A stretch of 64,000 nt of DNA from the NCBI GenBank assembly GCA_002731875.1, contig PCCY01000020.1, forward strand, positions 62,001-126,000, given 5' to 3'. This stretch comes from Roseobacter sp. GTDB lineage: Bacteria > Pseudomonadota > Alphaproteobacteria > Rhodobacterales > Rhodobacteraceae. Positions 1 to 8,793 of this stretch are shown here, piece by piece (within the stretch, counting starts at the first letter, position 1; every line of letters begins with the position of its first letter). The position numbers and the translations under genes are program-made. The notes beneath the pieces are model-generated. The model was not told the DNA's origin and searched no databases. It saw only the letters and a program-made list of their open reading frames with translations.

Positions 1-1240
1 AACGATGAACCTTACCGAACCGCAGGCCGGATCGGACGTGGGGGCGCTTTCGACCAAGGCGAAACCCAACGGCGATGGCACCTATGCGATATCCGGACAG
101 AAGATTTATATTACCTGGGGCGACAATGATTTTGCAGACAATATTTGCCACCTGGTGTTGGCGCGGCTGCCGGATGCACCTGCCGGAACCAAAGGGATAA
201 GCCTCTTCCTGGTCCCGAAGTACCTGCCCAAGGATGACGGTACGCTGGGCGCAAGCAACAGCCTGAAGGTCGTCAGCCTGGAGCACAAGCTGGGCATTCA
301 TGGCTCACCCACCTGCGTCATGCAATACGACGATGCAACGGGTTGGCTGATCGGGGCCGAACAGGGTGGCATGGCGGCGATGTTCACCATGATGAACAAC
401 GCGCGGCTTGGTGTCGGCGGGCAGGGCATCGGCGTTGCCGAAGCTGCTTATCAACACGCGCTATCCTATGCGATGGAACGCAAGCAGGGGAAAACGGCGC
501 GGCCCGATGGCACCGGTACAATCGTGGATCATGCTGACGTGCGACGCATGTTGATGACGATGAAAGCCGAAACATTTGCCGCGCGGGCAATCGGGTTAAG
601 CTGCGCGATGGCCATCGACATGGCAAGCGCTACGGGTCAAGCAGAATGGAAGGCACGCGCGGCATTTCTTACACCGATCGCCAAGGCGTTCGGTACCGAT
701 ACGGGAATGGCTGTCGCCGAAATGGGGGTGCAGGTGCATGGCGGAATGGGTTTCATTGAAGAAACCGGTGCTGCTCAGTTCAGCCGCGATGTACGGGTAA
801 CGGCGATTTATGAGGGGACCAACGGCATTCAGGCCATGGACCTTGTGGCACGCAAGATGATGGACGGCGGCGAGGCCGCGAACCGGTTGCTGGACGAGAT
901 CGAAGCAAACGCCGAAGCCGCCCGTGAGGTATTCCCGAATATGGCGGATGCGGTTTGGCAGGCCTCTGAAACGCTGCGCGAGGCGACGGATTGGCTGACC
1001 GAGCAGACCAACATGGACACGCGGTTTGCCGGTGCCGTGCCTTACCTGCGCGCCTTCGCCAGAGTTCTGGGTGCACATCTCCACCTCAAGGCGGCGTTGG
1101 CGGACAAGGGTGGCGCACGGGAAAAGCTGGCCCGGTTCTATATCCTGCGGCTGTTGCCTGAGCACGTTGGTTTGTTGTCGCATGCGCAAGCCGGCGAAGC
1201 CGATCTGTTCGCCCTTTCCCCAGATGAATTGGCCGCATGA
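1..1240 (+). CDS. Acyl-CoA dehydrogenase, DmdC-like (5' end outside window)
   Basis: FAD-dependent oxidation of an acyl-CoA thioester to the enoyl-CoA. The reading frame is open to the left edge. It begins with the family motif MNLTEPQAGSDVG, so roughly the first third of a ~590-residue protein is missing. AIYEGTNGIQAMDL, near residue 270 of the visible part, carries the Glu expected to be the catalytic base in the large DmdC/FadE5-type dehydrogenases. The remaining C-terminal ~120 residues match the extra helical domain of this subgroup. In roseobacters the subgroup includes 3-methylmercaptopropionyl-CoA dehydrogenase, but substrate cannot be read from this fragment. The gene overlaps the next one by four bases, so the two are probably cotranscribed. 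Confidence 0.9.
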   Translation, partial: TMNLTEPQAGSDVGALSTKAKPNGDGTYAISGQKIYITWGDNDFADNICHLVLARLPDAPAGTKGISLFLVPKYLPKDDGTLGASNSLKVVSLEHKLGIHGSPTCVMQYDDATGWLIGAEQGGMAAMFTMMNNARLGVGGQGIGVAEAAYQHALSYAMERKQGKTARPDGTGTIVDHADVRRMLMTMKAETFAARAIGLSCAMAIDMASATGQAEWKARAAFLTPIAKAFGTDTGMAVAEMGVQVHGGMGFIEETGAAQFSRDVRVTAIYEGTNGIQAMDLVARKMMDGGEAANRLLDEIEANAEAAREVFPNMADAVWQASETLREATDWLTEQTNMDTRFAGAVPYLRAFARVLGAHLHLKAALADKGGAREKLARFYILRLLPEHVGLLSHAQAGEADLFALSPDELAA

Positions 1241-2289
1241 TGGCTGATACAGCACTTACAGGGCTTCGCTATCCATGGGAAACACCCCCTGCCGCCGGCG
1301 AAGCGATCGAAGTGGCCCCAGGGGTGTTGTGGTTTCGGTTGCCGCTGCCGATGAAGCTCGACCACGTCAATGTGTATGCTTTTGACGAAGGGGATAGCTG
1401 GACCGTTATCGACACAGGTTTCTCGTCAAAGAAAACCAAGGCAATCTGGACTGACCTGATCGCAGGCCCGTTGCGGGGAAAACCTGTGTCACGCGTGATC
1501 GTGACCCATCACCACCCGGACCATATTGGGCTGGCGGGATGGTTCCAGACCGCACACGGGTCCGAGCTGGTCACCACCCGTACCGCCTGGCTGACCGCGC
1601 GCATGCTTATCCTTGATCCGCAAGAGGTTCCCCCCGCTGAAACCCTGGCGTTCTACCGGCTGTCCGGCATGGATTCCGATCTGTATCGGAAACGCGCGTC
1701 AGAGCGGCCATTCAACTTTGCCGATATCGTTGATCCGCTGCCCCTGGGGTTCACACGGGTCAAGCAAGATGACCGAATTACCATCGGCGGCCGGGAGTTC
1801 GAGGTCCACATCGGAAACGGTCATGCCCCCGAGCACGCCACCTTCTGGAGCATGGACGACAATCTGGTGATTGCCGGTGATCAGATTTTGTCGTCAATCA
1901 GCCCGAATGTTGGGGTGTATGCGACCGAACCCATGGCCGATCCAATAGGGGAATGGATCGAAGCCTGCGAACGGCTGGCGCTGCTGGGCCGCGATGATCA
2001 TCTGGTTCTGGGCGGGCATAAACTTCCCTTCACAGGGCTTCCGCCACGCATGCGCCAGTTGATCGACAATCATCACAGTGCCTTGAAACGGCTGCTTGTG
2101 GCCATCCAGACGCCTAAATCTGCTTCGGAATGTTTTTCCACCTTGTTCAAGCGCAACATTGGAGAAGGCGAATATGGGCTGGCGCTGGTTGAAGCGGTGG
2201 CCCACCTGAGCCATCTATATCAGACCGGCCTCGCCTCGAGAAGTTTACGCGAAACAGACGGGGCTTGGGTGTATCAAGCAAAGGCGTAG
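1237..2289 (+). CDS. MBL-fold metallo-hydrolase
   Basis: A 350-residue metallo-beta-lactamase-fold hydrolase. The zinc motif THHHPDHIGLAG lies near residue 90. A second His is in GNGHAPEHATFW, and the bridging Asp is in VIAGDQILSS. The ~100 C-terminal residues after the core are helical and resemble the winged-helix tail of LACTB2-like members. ATGATG offers two adjacent starts (1237 or 1240); the first overlaps the dehydrogenase stop. Its position behind an acyl-CoA dehydrogenase suggests a thioesterase or detoxifying role in acyl-CoA catabolism. That is inference; the fold is certain and the substrate is not. Confidence 0.88.
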   Translation: MMADTALTGLRYPWETPPAAGEAIEVAPGVLWFRLPLPMKLDHVNVYAFDEGDSWTVIDTGFSSKKTKAIWTDLIAGPLRGKPVSRVIVTHHHPDHIGLAGWFQTAHGSELVTTRTAWLTARMLILDPQEVPPAETLAFYRLSGMDSDLYRKRASERPFNFADIVDPLPLGFTRVKQDDRITIGGREFEVHIGNGHAPEHATFWSMDDNLVIAGDQILSSISPNVGVYATEPMADPIGEWIEACERLALLGRDDHLVLGGHKLPFTGLPPRMRQLIDNHHSALKRLLVAIQTPKSASECFSTLFKRNIGEGEYGLALVEAVAHLSHLYQTGLASRSLRETDGAWVYQAKA

Positions 2290-2293
2290 GGAG

Positions 2294-2779
2294 ATGGATA
2301 ACGAGATCAAAACCGCCGCAGAAGCCTATGAGGCGGACATGTTGCCGCGTTTGCACGAAGTTCACGCTGACCCCGATAAGCGGAAGGCGTCGGAGCAAAA
2401 GGTGCCCAGAGGCATGACCGACAAGCCCGCGGTGCAAAAGTCGCCAGCGCAATGGGCATACGAACGGGTCGTGCTATACCTGAAAAACTTTGAAGAACAG
2501 CTTGATAGCGATCACGAGGTAGCCATGGGATTCGCGGGAAACGACGCCGGTGTCCTGCGGATCGAGGGCATGGGATATTTCGACCCCGACATGGTGACGT
2601 TCTATGGTGCCGACAGCGATGATACGCGCATGCAGCTGATTCAGCACGTGAGCCAGTTGAACGTTGTGCTGCGTGCGCTTCCCAAGGCAGCGGATTCAGC
2701 ACCTGCAAAACGGATCGGTTTTCGTCTTGTGGAGGAACTGGAGGCAGAAGGGCTGGCGGCGCGGGATAAAAACACCTGA
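2294..2779 (+). CDS. DUF6173 family protein
   Basis: A 161-residue soluble protein with no signal peptide or membrane segment. An N-terminal charged helix (residues 1-45) precedes a conserved-looking core with SAQWAYERVVLYLKNFE and MGFAGNDAGVLRIEGMGYF. I recognise this pattern as the alphaproteobacterial DUF6173 family, whose function is unknown. It starts four bases after the MBL gene with GGGAG just upstream, so it is probably the third gene of the same operon. Confidence 0.75.
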   Translation: MDNEIKTAAEAYEADMLPRLHEVHADPDKRKASEQKVPRGMTDKPAVQKSPAQWAYERVVLYLKNFEEQLDSDHEVAMGFAGNDAGVLRIEGMGYFDPDMVTFYGADSDDTRMQLIQHVSQLNVVLRALPKAADSAPAKRIGFRLVEELEAEGLAARDKNT

Positions 2780-2870
2780 GATTTGGGTCTCATGAGAACG
2801 TGACACGGCCCTGTGAATGCAGTATCCACCTGATCAAATCACACGGATGCCAAAATAAAGGATTACGCAT

Positions 2871-3005
2871 ATGGCCAAGCATGAACACGGTTCGATGGAT
2901 ATCACGACCCAGGAAAAGACATTTGACCGCTTTATGAACTATGTCAAATGGACCACCATCGCAATCATTGCCATACTTGTTTTTATGGCGATCTTCGCGC
3001 GGTGA
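2871..3005 (+). CDS. aa3-type cytochrome c oxidase subunit IV
   Basis: A tiny 44-residue membrane protein beginning MAKHEHGSMDITTQEKTF and ending in one transmembrane helix (about residues 27-43). The HGxMDI..QEKTF head followed by a single helix is the signature of the small bacterial subunit IV that packs against subunits I and III of aa3 oxidase. AAAGGA about ten bases upstream serves as ribosome binding site. The catalytic oxidase genes are not in the window, which is usual for this subunit. Confidence 0.88.
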   Translation: MAKHEHGSMDITTQEKTFDRFMNYVKWTTIAIIAILVFMAIFAR

Positions 3006-3040
3006 TATCGGCAAAGTTCAGGTTATAGGAAGTAACGATT

Positions 3041-3643
3041 ATGCGAATGTGGTTGGCGCTTGCCGTTGTTGGCGCGCTCGCAGCTTGTGCAAATGACACA
3101 GGCATCGACAACACGCCAGCCGAAGTCGCTGCCGCAGCTTATGTCGCCCCCGGACCCAAATCCATATCGCTGATCACAGTCGTGAACAACCGTTCGGGCA
3201 GCGGCGGGCATTCTGCGCTTGTGATTAACGGGTCGCAGCAGGTTATCTTTGACCCTGCCGGGTCGTTTCGTGACCCTCGCGTTATCGAAAGAGGTGACGT
3301 CTTGTACGGTATGTCGCCCAAGTGGATCTCTGCCTATAAATCGGCCCATGCACGCAGCACGTATCATATCGTCACACAGCAAATTCCGGTGACCGAGGCG
3401 CAAGCCGAACAGGCCCTTAATCTGGCGATGGCCAACGGCGCGGTTTCGGGCGCGTTCTGCTCGAACGCAACATCATCATTGCTGTCCAAGGTGTCGGGAT
3501 TCGAACAGATCAAGACAACGTTCTTCCCGGTAGCTCTGCAACAGCAGTTTGCGACGTTGCCGGGCGTGACGACGACCAAGTATTACGAAGACGATGAAGG
3601 TGGCATTACGGACGGGGTTCAGGCAGCGATGTTAACCCAATAA
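3041..3643 (+). CDS. Putative lipoprotein with papain-like His/Cys motifs
   Basis: A 200-residue protein with a lipoprotein signal: a short hydrophobic run ending in the lipobox LAAC, with Cys at residue 16. After cleavage it should be anchored in the envelope. The body has GGHSALVI near residue 56 and GAFCSNATSSLL near residue 138. A His on a strand before a Cys at a helix start is the order seen in circularly permuted NlpC/P60-like (papain-fold) enzymes. This could therefore be a peptidase or amidase, but that is inference. AGGAAG precedes the ATG. The 3' end overlaps the convergent azlD by 12 bases. Confidence 0.7.
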   Translation: MRMWLALAVVGALAACANDTGIDNTPAEVAAAAYVAPGPKSISLITVVNNRSGSGGHSALVINGSQQVIFDPAGSFRDPRVIERGDVLYGMSPKWISAYKSAHARSTYHIVTQQIPVTEAQAEQALNLAMANGAVSGAFCSNATSSLLSKVSGFEQIKTTFFPVALQQQFATLPGVTTTKYYEDDEGGITDGVQAAMLTQ

Positions 3644-3967
3644 CCATAGTAACGTATAAAGCGTGATTGCCCCGCTGATGATGGCGAGCAGCACGTTTTT
3701 CGTCATAACACCGATCGCCAGTGCCGCTGCCGCTGCTGAAATGCGCGGCAGATCCGGCTGTCCGTTGGTAGCCGCCGGCCAGATGACCTGAGGGGCAACC
3801 AGTGCGGGAAGAATCGCCACAGCCGTATAGCGCAGGTGCCGCAGCAGCCATTCAGGCATTTCGCGGTCGCCTACCAGCCCGGTAAACACGAAGCGCAGCC
3901 CGAAACTGCCTATGCCAAGCCCGAGGATCACGATCCAAAGCGTTGTTCTGTCTATATTTTCGATCAT
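3632..3967 (-). CDS. azlD: Branched-chain amino acid exporter small subunit, AzlD family
   Basis: A 111-residue integral membrane protein with about three hydrophobic segments, including LWIVILGLGIGSFGLRFVF and the C-terminal VLLAIISGAITLYTLLWLL. It is the small partner of AzlC in the two-component AzlCD (LIV-E) exporter. The start MIENIDRTTLW is chosen because its ATG overlaps the azlC stop by four bases. A longer in-frame start 42 bases upstream would only add a polar extension lying inside azlC. Confidence 0.88.
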   Translation of the reverse strand: MIENIDRTTLWIVILGLGIGSFGLRFVFTGLVGDREMPEWLLRHLRYTAVAILPALVAPQVIWPAATNGQPDLPRISAAAAALAIGVMTKNVLLAIISGAITLYTLLWLLG

Positions 3968-4695
3968 GCCGTACCCTCGCTTTGTTTCGCGGCCCGCCTG
4001 TCCAGCCACAGTTCGGCACGGGCTCCGGCCAACATCCCCGCCAGCCCCGCAATGATAAGACCCATCGAATAGGGGACCCCAGCCGTCAATAGCCCCGCTC
4101 CTGTTGCGACAACAGCGGCGATCACGTGCGCGGGCGTACGGAACATTGGTGCAATCATCGCCAGAAACGTAATAGGCAGCGCGAAATCAAGTGCCCAGCT
4201 TTGTGGAATTTGCGCCCCAAGCAATGCCCCTATCAGTGTGAACAGATACCACATCGGAACCACCGGGGTCACGCAACCGAAGAAATACGCCATGCGCTGC
4301 GGGATCGTCATCTGGGGTTCTTTTTCGTACTGTGCCATCGCGCAGACATAGGATTGATCAACGGTCATGTACGCGGCCAGTGCCCGCTGCCACAAAGGGG
4401 CCGCGCCGATATAGGGTGTCAACGACGCCGAATACATCGCCATGCGCAGATTTACCGCCAATGCCGACGCAAGGACGATAGCTGTGGGGGCGTGTTCTTG
4501 CATGAGTTGCAACGCGGTGAACTGGGCGGCCCCGGCAATGACCACCACGGAAAAGGCCAGGGTTTCAAAGACGCTTAACCCCGCTTCGGTCGCAAGAATG
4601 CCGAAAAGTGATGAAAACGGGATGATCACTAGAACAAACGGCGCTGCGTCTTTAAGACCTTTGCGAAAGGCCGATTTGGTGGTGGTGATGGCCAT
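3964..4695 (-). CDS. azlC: Branched-chain amino acid exporter large subunit, AzlC family
   Basis: A 243-residue polytopic membrane protein. The hallmark stretch is PFVLVIIPFSSLFGILATEAG near residue 20, followed by VVIAGAAQFTALQLM. Several further hydrophobic helices lie between residues 60 and 230. Together with AzlD it forms an exporter for branched-chain or related amino acids. It is transcribed leftward, divergent from fdhD. The start codon lies only ~50 bases from the fdhD start, so the two promoters must overlap the coding ends. Confidence 0.9.
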   Translation of the reverse strand: MAITTTKSAFRKGLKDAAPFVLVIIPFSSLFGILATEAGLSVFETLAFSVVVIAGAAQFTALQLMQEHAPTAIVLASALAVNLRMAMYSASLTPYIGAAPLWQRALAAYMTVDQSYVCAMAQYEKEPQMTIPQRMAYFFGCVTPVVPMWYLFTLIGALLGAQIPQSWALDFALPITFLAMIAPMFRTPAHVIAAVVATGAGLLTAGVPYSMGLIIAGLAGMLAGARAELWLDRRAAKQSEGTA

Positions 4696-4743
4696 GCGTT
4701 GCCCCTAGATTGCTGGCACATGCTTAACTGCGGCCCGGGGAGG

Positions 4744-5631
4744 ATGCAATTGTCCGTCAAAACTGATACCGATGCGTATTTGATCGCACCACAGCCGGGG
4801 TTGGCGCGGCTGACCCGATCTGTGGTAGGGCGCGATCATACCGGGGCTGACACCACCATCAGTGTTGTAGAGGAACGCCCGCTGACGATTTTTCTGAACT
4901 CTCAGGAAATCGTTACGGCCATGACCATTGGTGATTATCCGGAATATCTTGCGTTGGGTTTTTTGCGAAATCAGGGCATGTTGCGTGATGGCGAAGACAT
5001 CACAAGCGTCGACTATGACGAAGACCTTGAGGTTGTCGTAGTCCGCACGGCGCGCAAGACCAACTACGAAGAGAAGATGCGCAAGAAAACCCGGACGTCG
5101 GGCTGCGCTGTCGGTACCGTCTTTGGTGACATGATGGAAGGGTTGGAGAACGTGACTCTGCCCCAGACACCGGTGCGTACATCGTGGCTGTACAGCCTCA
5201 GCGCGCAGATCAACCGGACGCCCAGCCTGTACCTCGAAGCCGGAGCGATCCACGGCACGGTCCTGTGTCAAGGCAGCAGGCCGCTGGTCTATATGGAGGA
5301 CGTCGGACGTCACAATGCGGTCGACAAGATTGCGGGGTGGATGTTGTCTGAATCCTCGAATGCCGACGACAAAATCTTGTACACCACGGGGCGACTGACA
5401 TCCGAGATGGTGATCAAAACCGCTATGATGGGTATTCCGGTGCTGGCTTCACGGTCGGGGTTTACCGCATGGGGCGTCGAAATTGCCCAACAGGTCGGGT
5501 TGACGTTGATTGGCCGGATGAAAGGCAAGCGGTTTATCTGCCTTGCCGGAGAAGACCGTTTGATCCGCGATGCCGACCCCGACAGTGTGCGGGATGAGCC
5601 CAAGCGTTCCGGGCGAAAGGGAAGCGAATGA
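4744..5631 (+). CDS. fdhD: Formate dehydrogenase accessory sulfurtransferase FdhD
   Basis: FdhD transfers sulfur from a cysteine desulfurase to the molybdenum cofactor of formate dehydrogenase. Family features are ERPLTIFLNSQEI, SGCAVGTVFGDM, VYMEDVGRHNAVDKIAGW and YTTGRLTSEMVIKTA. The usual active-site CxxC is reduced to one Cys (GCAVGT). The start is uncertain. ATG 4744 directly abuts GGGGAGG. TTG 4750 would have that Shine-Dalgarno at a better 6-base spacing. An upstream TTG at 4699 is possible but unlikely. It is the first gene of a tightly overlapped cofactor operon (fdhD-mobA-mobB-moeA). Confidence 0.9.
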   Translation: MQLSVKTDTDAYLIAPQPGLARLTRSVVGRDHTGADTTISVVEERPLTIFLNSQEIVTAMTIGDYPEYLALGFLRNQGMLRDGEDITSVDYDEDLEVVVVRTARKTNYEEKMRKKTRTSGCAVGTVFGDMMEGLENVTLPQTPVRTSWLYSLSAQINRTPSLYLEAGAIHGTVLCQGSRPLVYMEDVGRHNAVDKIAGWMLSESSNADDKILYTTGRLTSEMVIKTAMMGIPVLASRSGFTAWGVEIAQQVGLTLIGRMKGKRFICLAGEDRLIRDADPDSVRDEPKRSGRKGSE

Positions 5632-6230
5632 AGCAACCTTTCGGAGTGATACTCGCTGGTGGGCAGGCCACGCGGATGGGCGGGGGTGACAAGGGGCTGC
5701 TAAAGCTTGGAGAGCAAAGCATTTTGACGCATGTCATTGAGCGGCTGTCACCGCAAGTGGCCGGGATGGCGCTGAACGCGAATGGCGATGCGGATCGTTT
5801 CGCAGGTCTCGGACTGCCGGTGCTTCCCGACAGTATCGAGGGGTTTGCAGGTCCGCTTGCCGGGGTGCTGGCCGGGCTGGATTGGGCTGCTGCCCAGGGT
5901 GGGCAAACGATCGTCACGGCCGCCGCCGACACCCCGTTTTTTCCCGGTGATCTGGTGCCGAGGCTCTTGCTTGCCGGCGAAGGCATGAAAAATCCGCTGG
6001 TATTGGCTGCCACGCCAGATGCCGCGCGCGGCAGGGCGCGCCACCCCACATTCGGGTTGTGGCCTGTTGCGTTGCGAGACGACTTGCGAAGTGCCCTGGA
6101 GGGTGGTTTGCGTAAAGTGGTGATGTGGACAGAACAGCACGCGGGGCGCGAGGCGCTTTTCCCGCATGCGGATGCATTTTTTAACATCAATACCCCCGAC
6201 GACCTGACCCGGGCAGAGGATATGTTATGA
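5628..6230 (+). CDS. mobA: Molybdenum cofactor guanylyltransferase MobA
   Basis: A 200-residue nucleotidyltransferase that attaches GMP to molybdopterin, giving the MGD cofactor of formate dehydrogenase and related enzymes. The N-terminal signature ILAGGQATRMGGGDKGLL binds GTP. AAADTPFFP provides the metal-binding Asp. The length matches the family (~195-200). ATGA overlaps exist at both ends, with fdhD upstream and mobB downstream, so translation is probably coupled. Confidence 0.95.
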   Translation: MKQPFGVILAGGQATRMGGGDKGLLKLGEQSILTHVIERLSPQVAGMALNANGDADRFAGLGLPVLPDSIEGFAGPLAGVLAGLDWAAAQGGQTIVTAAADTPFFPGDLVPRLLLAGEGMKNPLVLAATPDAARGRARHPTFGLWPVALRDDLRSALEGGLRKVVMWTEQHAGREALFPHADAFFNINTPDDLTRAEDML

Positions 6231-6718
6231 GGCTTTACGGTGTCGTCGGCTGGAAAAACGCCGGGAAAACCGGCTTGATGGAGCGGTTGGTGACTGAAAT
6301 TACCGGGCGCGGTTTTTCTGTATCCACGGTTAAGCATGCCCATCACAGCTTTGATGTAGACCACCCGGGAAAGGACAGCCATCGCCACCGTGTCGCCGGT
6401 GCCCGAGAGGTGCTGCTGGCGTCGCGGAACCGTTTCGCGCTCATGCATGAGCTGCACGACGAAGATGAACCGACTCTCGAAATGTTGCTGGCAAAGCTTT
6501 CGCCGGTCGATCTGGTGCTGATCGAAGGATACAAACGCGACACCCATGCCAAAGTCGAAGCGCACCGTGCAGTGACCGGCAATCCATTGATCGCCCCCGA
6601 CGATGCGTCGATCAGGGCCGTAGCCAGTGATACGCCTTTGACGTTGGACAAGCCGGTATTCGACCTTAACAATACCAAAGAGATCGCTGACTTCATTCTG
6701 GCCGAGGTCGGGTTGTGA
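6227..6718 (+). CDS. mobB: Molybdopterin-guanine dinucleotide biosynthesis adapter MobB
   Basis: A 163-residue P-loop GTPase with Walker A GWKNAGKTGLMERL near residue 8. The family His-rich stretch KHAHHSFDVDHPGKDSHRH lies near residue 38. LVLIEGYKRD near residue 100 is the MobB signature. It assists MobA in forming MGD. It is coupled to mobA by an ATGA overlap and to the next gene by GTGA. Confidence 0.95.
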   Translation: MRLYGVVGWKNAGKTGLMERLVTEITGRGFSVSTVKHAHHSFDVDHPGKDSHRHRVAGAREVLLASRNRFALMHELHDEDEPTLEMLLAKLSPVDLVLIEGYKRDTHAKVEAHRAVTGNPLIAPDDASIRAVASDTPLTLDKPVFDLNNTKEIADFILAEVGL

Positions 6719-8787
6719 CGGCATTTCAAACCATCGCAATGGTTGACTGGTCCGGCGGCAATGATACCGGCACCAATCCACGCGAAGACGCGATTTGGGT
6801 GGCGGTATCACGGCTTGGTCAACTGGAGACTCCGGTTTATCTGCGCAACAGGGTCGAGGCGGAAAAATGGCTTGCCGGGCTTATCGATGCGGAAATGCAG
6901 GCAAGCCGCAGGGTATTGATCGGCTTTGACTTTCCCTTCGGTTACCCCAAGGGGTTTGCCGCTGCGCTGACCGGGCGGGCGGACCCGTTCGCGGTTTGGG
7001 AATGGTTTGAACGGCAGATCCAAGATACACCCACGCTTAACAATCGTTTCGATCTTGCAGGGCAGATTAACCAGGCTTTGGGGCAGGGCCAGGGGCCGTT
7101 CTGGTCCAACGGTTTACGCAAGCGAGACATCGCCGGGCTGCCGCGGACGAAAGCGGGGTATGTGAACCCGTTTCCGGATCGCCGCGCTGCTGAGCTCCGC
7201 GCCAAGGGGAGCTTTACCTGCTGGCAGATGGCGGGTGCCGGTGCGGTCGGGTCGCAAGTGTTTACGGGGCTACCCGTCTTGTCCAGGCTGCGTAACCGAT
7301 TTGCGGGGAGGGTCGCCGTCTGGCCGTTCGAAGCGCTGGACAAGCCCGTTGCATTTGTCGAAATCTGGCCTTCCCTGACAGTTACGCCCGCGCCCGAAAA
7401 CATGATCAAGGATGCCTGGCAGGTTCAAGAGACCGTGCGACAGGTTGCGGCGCTTGATGCGGATGTGCTCGCGCGGATTTTGGATGTGACCGCCCCCGAA
7501 GAGGGTTGGATATTCGGACTGGGGTTTGAAACGCTTTTGCAGGGCACGCGCCCGTTGCGCAACGACTGTTTCGCCTTGCCCCCCGGTGTCCACTGGACCC
7601 CGGTAGACGAGGCACTGGCCAACCTGAAGCAACGCTTGAGACCGGTCACCACGACCGAACAAGTGTCTGTGGATACCGCTTTGGGCCGCATCGCAGCTCA
7701 GGATGTGATGGCAAACCGCGCCAACCCGCCGCTGCCCAATACTGCGGTCGATGGCTATGGCTTTGCCGGGGGGCGGGGCGAAGGTGACCACGAACTGCCG
7801 TTGATGCAGGGACGCGCCGCCGCCGGTGATGCGCCGGGTAAAGTGCCCGAAGGCCGGGCGATACGTGTCCTGACGGGGGCAGCATTGCCGGCAGGCGTCG
7901 ATACCGTGATCTTGCAGGAAGACGTGAAGATTGTCGCGGGTACCGTCCGGTTTCACGGCGTGATCAAGCAGGGCGCGAACACCCGGAAGGCGGGCGAAGA
8001 CGTACAAAAGGGCGACCGGATCGTTTCGGCGGGCCGCAGGCTTGTCCCGGCTGACCTGGCGTTGCTGGCGGCCACTGGTACGGCGTCGATTGTTGTGCGC
8101 AAACCGTTGCGAGTGGGCGTCATTTCGACGGGGGATGAGATCGTTCAGCCCGATCATGCCGCCGCCGATGGTCAGATATACGATGCCAATCGCCCGATGT
8201 TGATGGGGTTGATCGCTCAGTTTGGATATACGGTGGTCGACCTTGGACATGTTGGCGACAACAGAGCCGCGCTGCGGGCGCGGTTGGATGCGGCGGGCGG
8301 CACCGTCGACGCGATCCTGACCAGCGGTGGTGCCTCAGCGGGCGACGAAGACCACGTATCCGCCCTGTTGTCCGAAGCAGGGGCGTTGTCGCTGTGGCGC
8401 ATCGCGGTCAAGCCCGGTCGACCACTCGCCTTGGGGATGTGGCAAGGTACGCCGGTGTTTGGTTTGCCGGGAAACCCGGTGGCCGCGATGGTCTGCACGC
8501 TGGTATTCGCCCGGCCCGCCTTGGGCCTGATGGCTGGCGAAGACTGGAAGGAACCACAGGGCTTTGACGTACCGGCGGCCTTTGCCAAACGTAAAAAGCC
8601 GGGACGCCGCGAGTTTTTGCGCGCCCGCATTCGCGATGGCCGGGCGGAGGTTTTTGCATCCGAAGGCTCGGGACGCATCAGCGGGTTGAGCTGGGCCGAA
8701 GGATTGGTCGAGCTGCCCGATGAGGCCATTGACGTCAAAGAGGGCGACTTGGTCCGCTATATCCCCTATGGATCATTCAGCGGCTAG
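6715..8787 (+). CDS. moeA: Molybdopterin molybdotransferase MoeA with extra N-terminal domain
   Basis: A 690-residue protein, about 290 residues longer than a typical MoeA. Residues ~295-690 are MoeA, which inserts molybdate into adenylylated molybdopterin. Its motifs are NTAVDGYGF, ISTGDEI, TSGGASAGDEDH, VKPGRPLALG and FGLPGNPVAAMV. Residues 1-290 form a separate domain with IAMVDWSGG, LIGFDFPFGYP and AFVEIWPS. This is the acidic-motif pattern of DUF429-like, RNase H-fold-resembling proteins. It starts with GTG, overlapping the mobB stop. The fusion is uninterrupted; I see no frameshift or internal start signal. The role of the N-terminal domain is unknown. Confidence 0.88.
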   Translation: MTAFQTIAMVDWSGGNDTGTNPREDAIWVAVSRLGQLETPVYLRNRVEAEKWLAGLIDAEMQASRRVLIGFDFPFGYPKGFAAALTGRADPFAVWEWFERQIQDTPTLNNRFDLAGQINQALGQGQGPFWSNGLRKRDIAGLPRTKAGYVNPFPDRRAAELRAKGSFTCWQMAGAGAVGSQVFTGLPVLSRLRNRFAGRVAVWPFEALDKPVAFVEIWPSLTVTPAPENMIKDAWQVQETVRQVAALDADVLARILDVTAPEEGWIFGLGFETLLQGTRPLRNDCFALPPGVHWTPVDEALANLKQRLRPVTTTEQVSVDTALGRIAAQDVMANRANPPLPNTAVDGYGFAGGRGEGDHELPLMQGRAAAGDAPGKVPEGRAIRVLTGAALPAGVDTVILQEDVKIVAGTVRFHGVIKQGANTRKAGEDVQKGDRIVSAGRRLVPADLALLAATGTASIVVRKPLRVGVISTGDEIVQPDHAAADGQIYDANRPMLMGLIAQFGYTVVDLGHVGDNRAALRARLDAAGGTVDAILTSGGASAGDEDHVSALLSEAGALSLWRIAVKPGRPLALGMWQGTPVFGLPGNPVAAMVCTLVFARPALGLMAGEDWKEPQGFDVPAAFAKRKKPGRREFLRARIRDGRAEVFASEGSGRISGLSWAEGLVELPDEAIDVKEGDLVRYIPYGSFSG

Positions 8788-8793
8788 AGATTT

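Noticed and set aside
4699..4743. Longer fdhD start at TTG 4699
   Set aside because: Adds 15 residues with no family similarity and would leave only three bases between it and the azlC start codon.
5534..6811. 425-codon minus-strand open frame
   Set aside because: Runs across the overlapping ends of fdhD, mobA and mobB in antisense and has no coherent domain.
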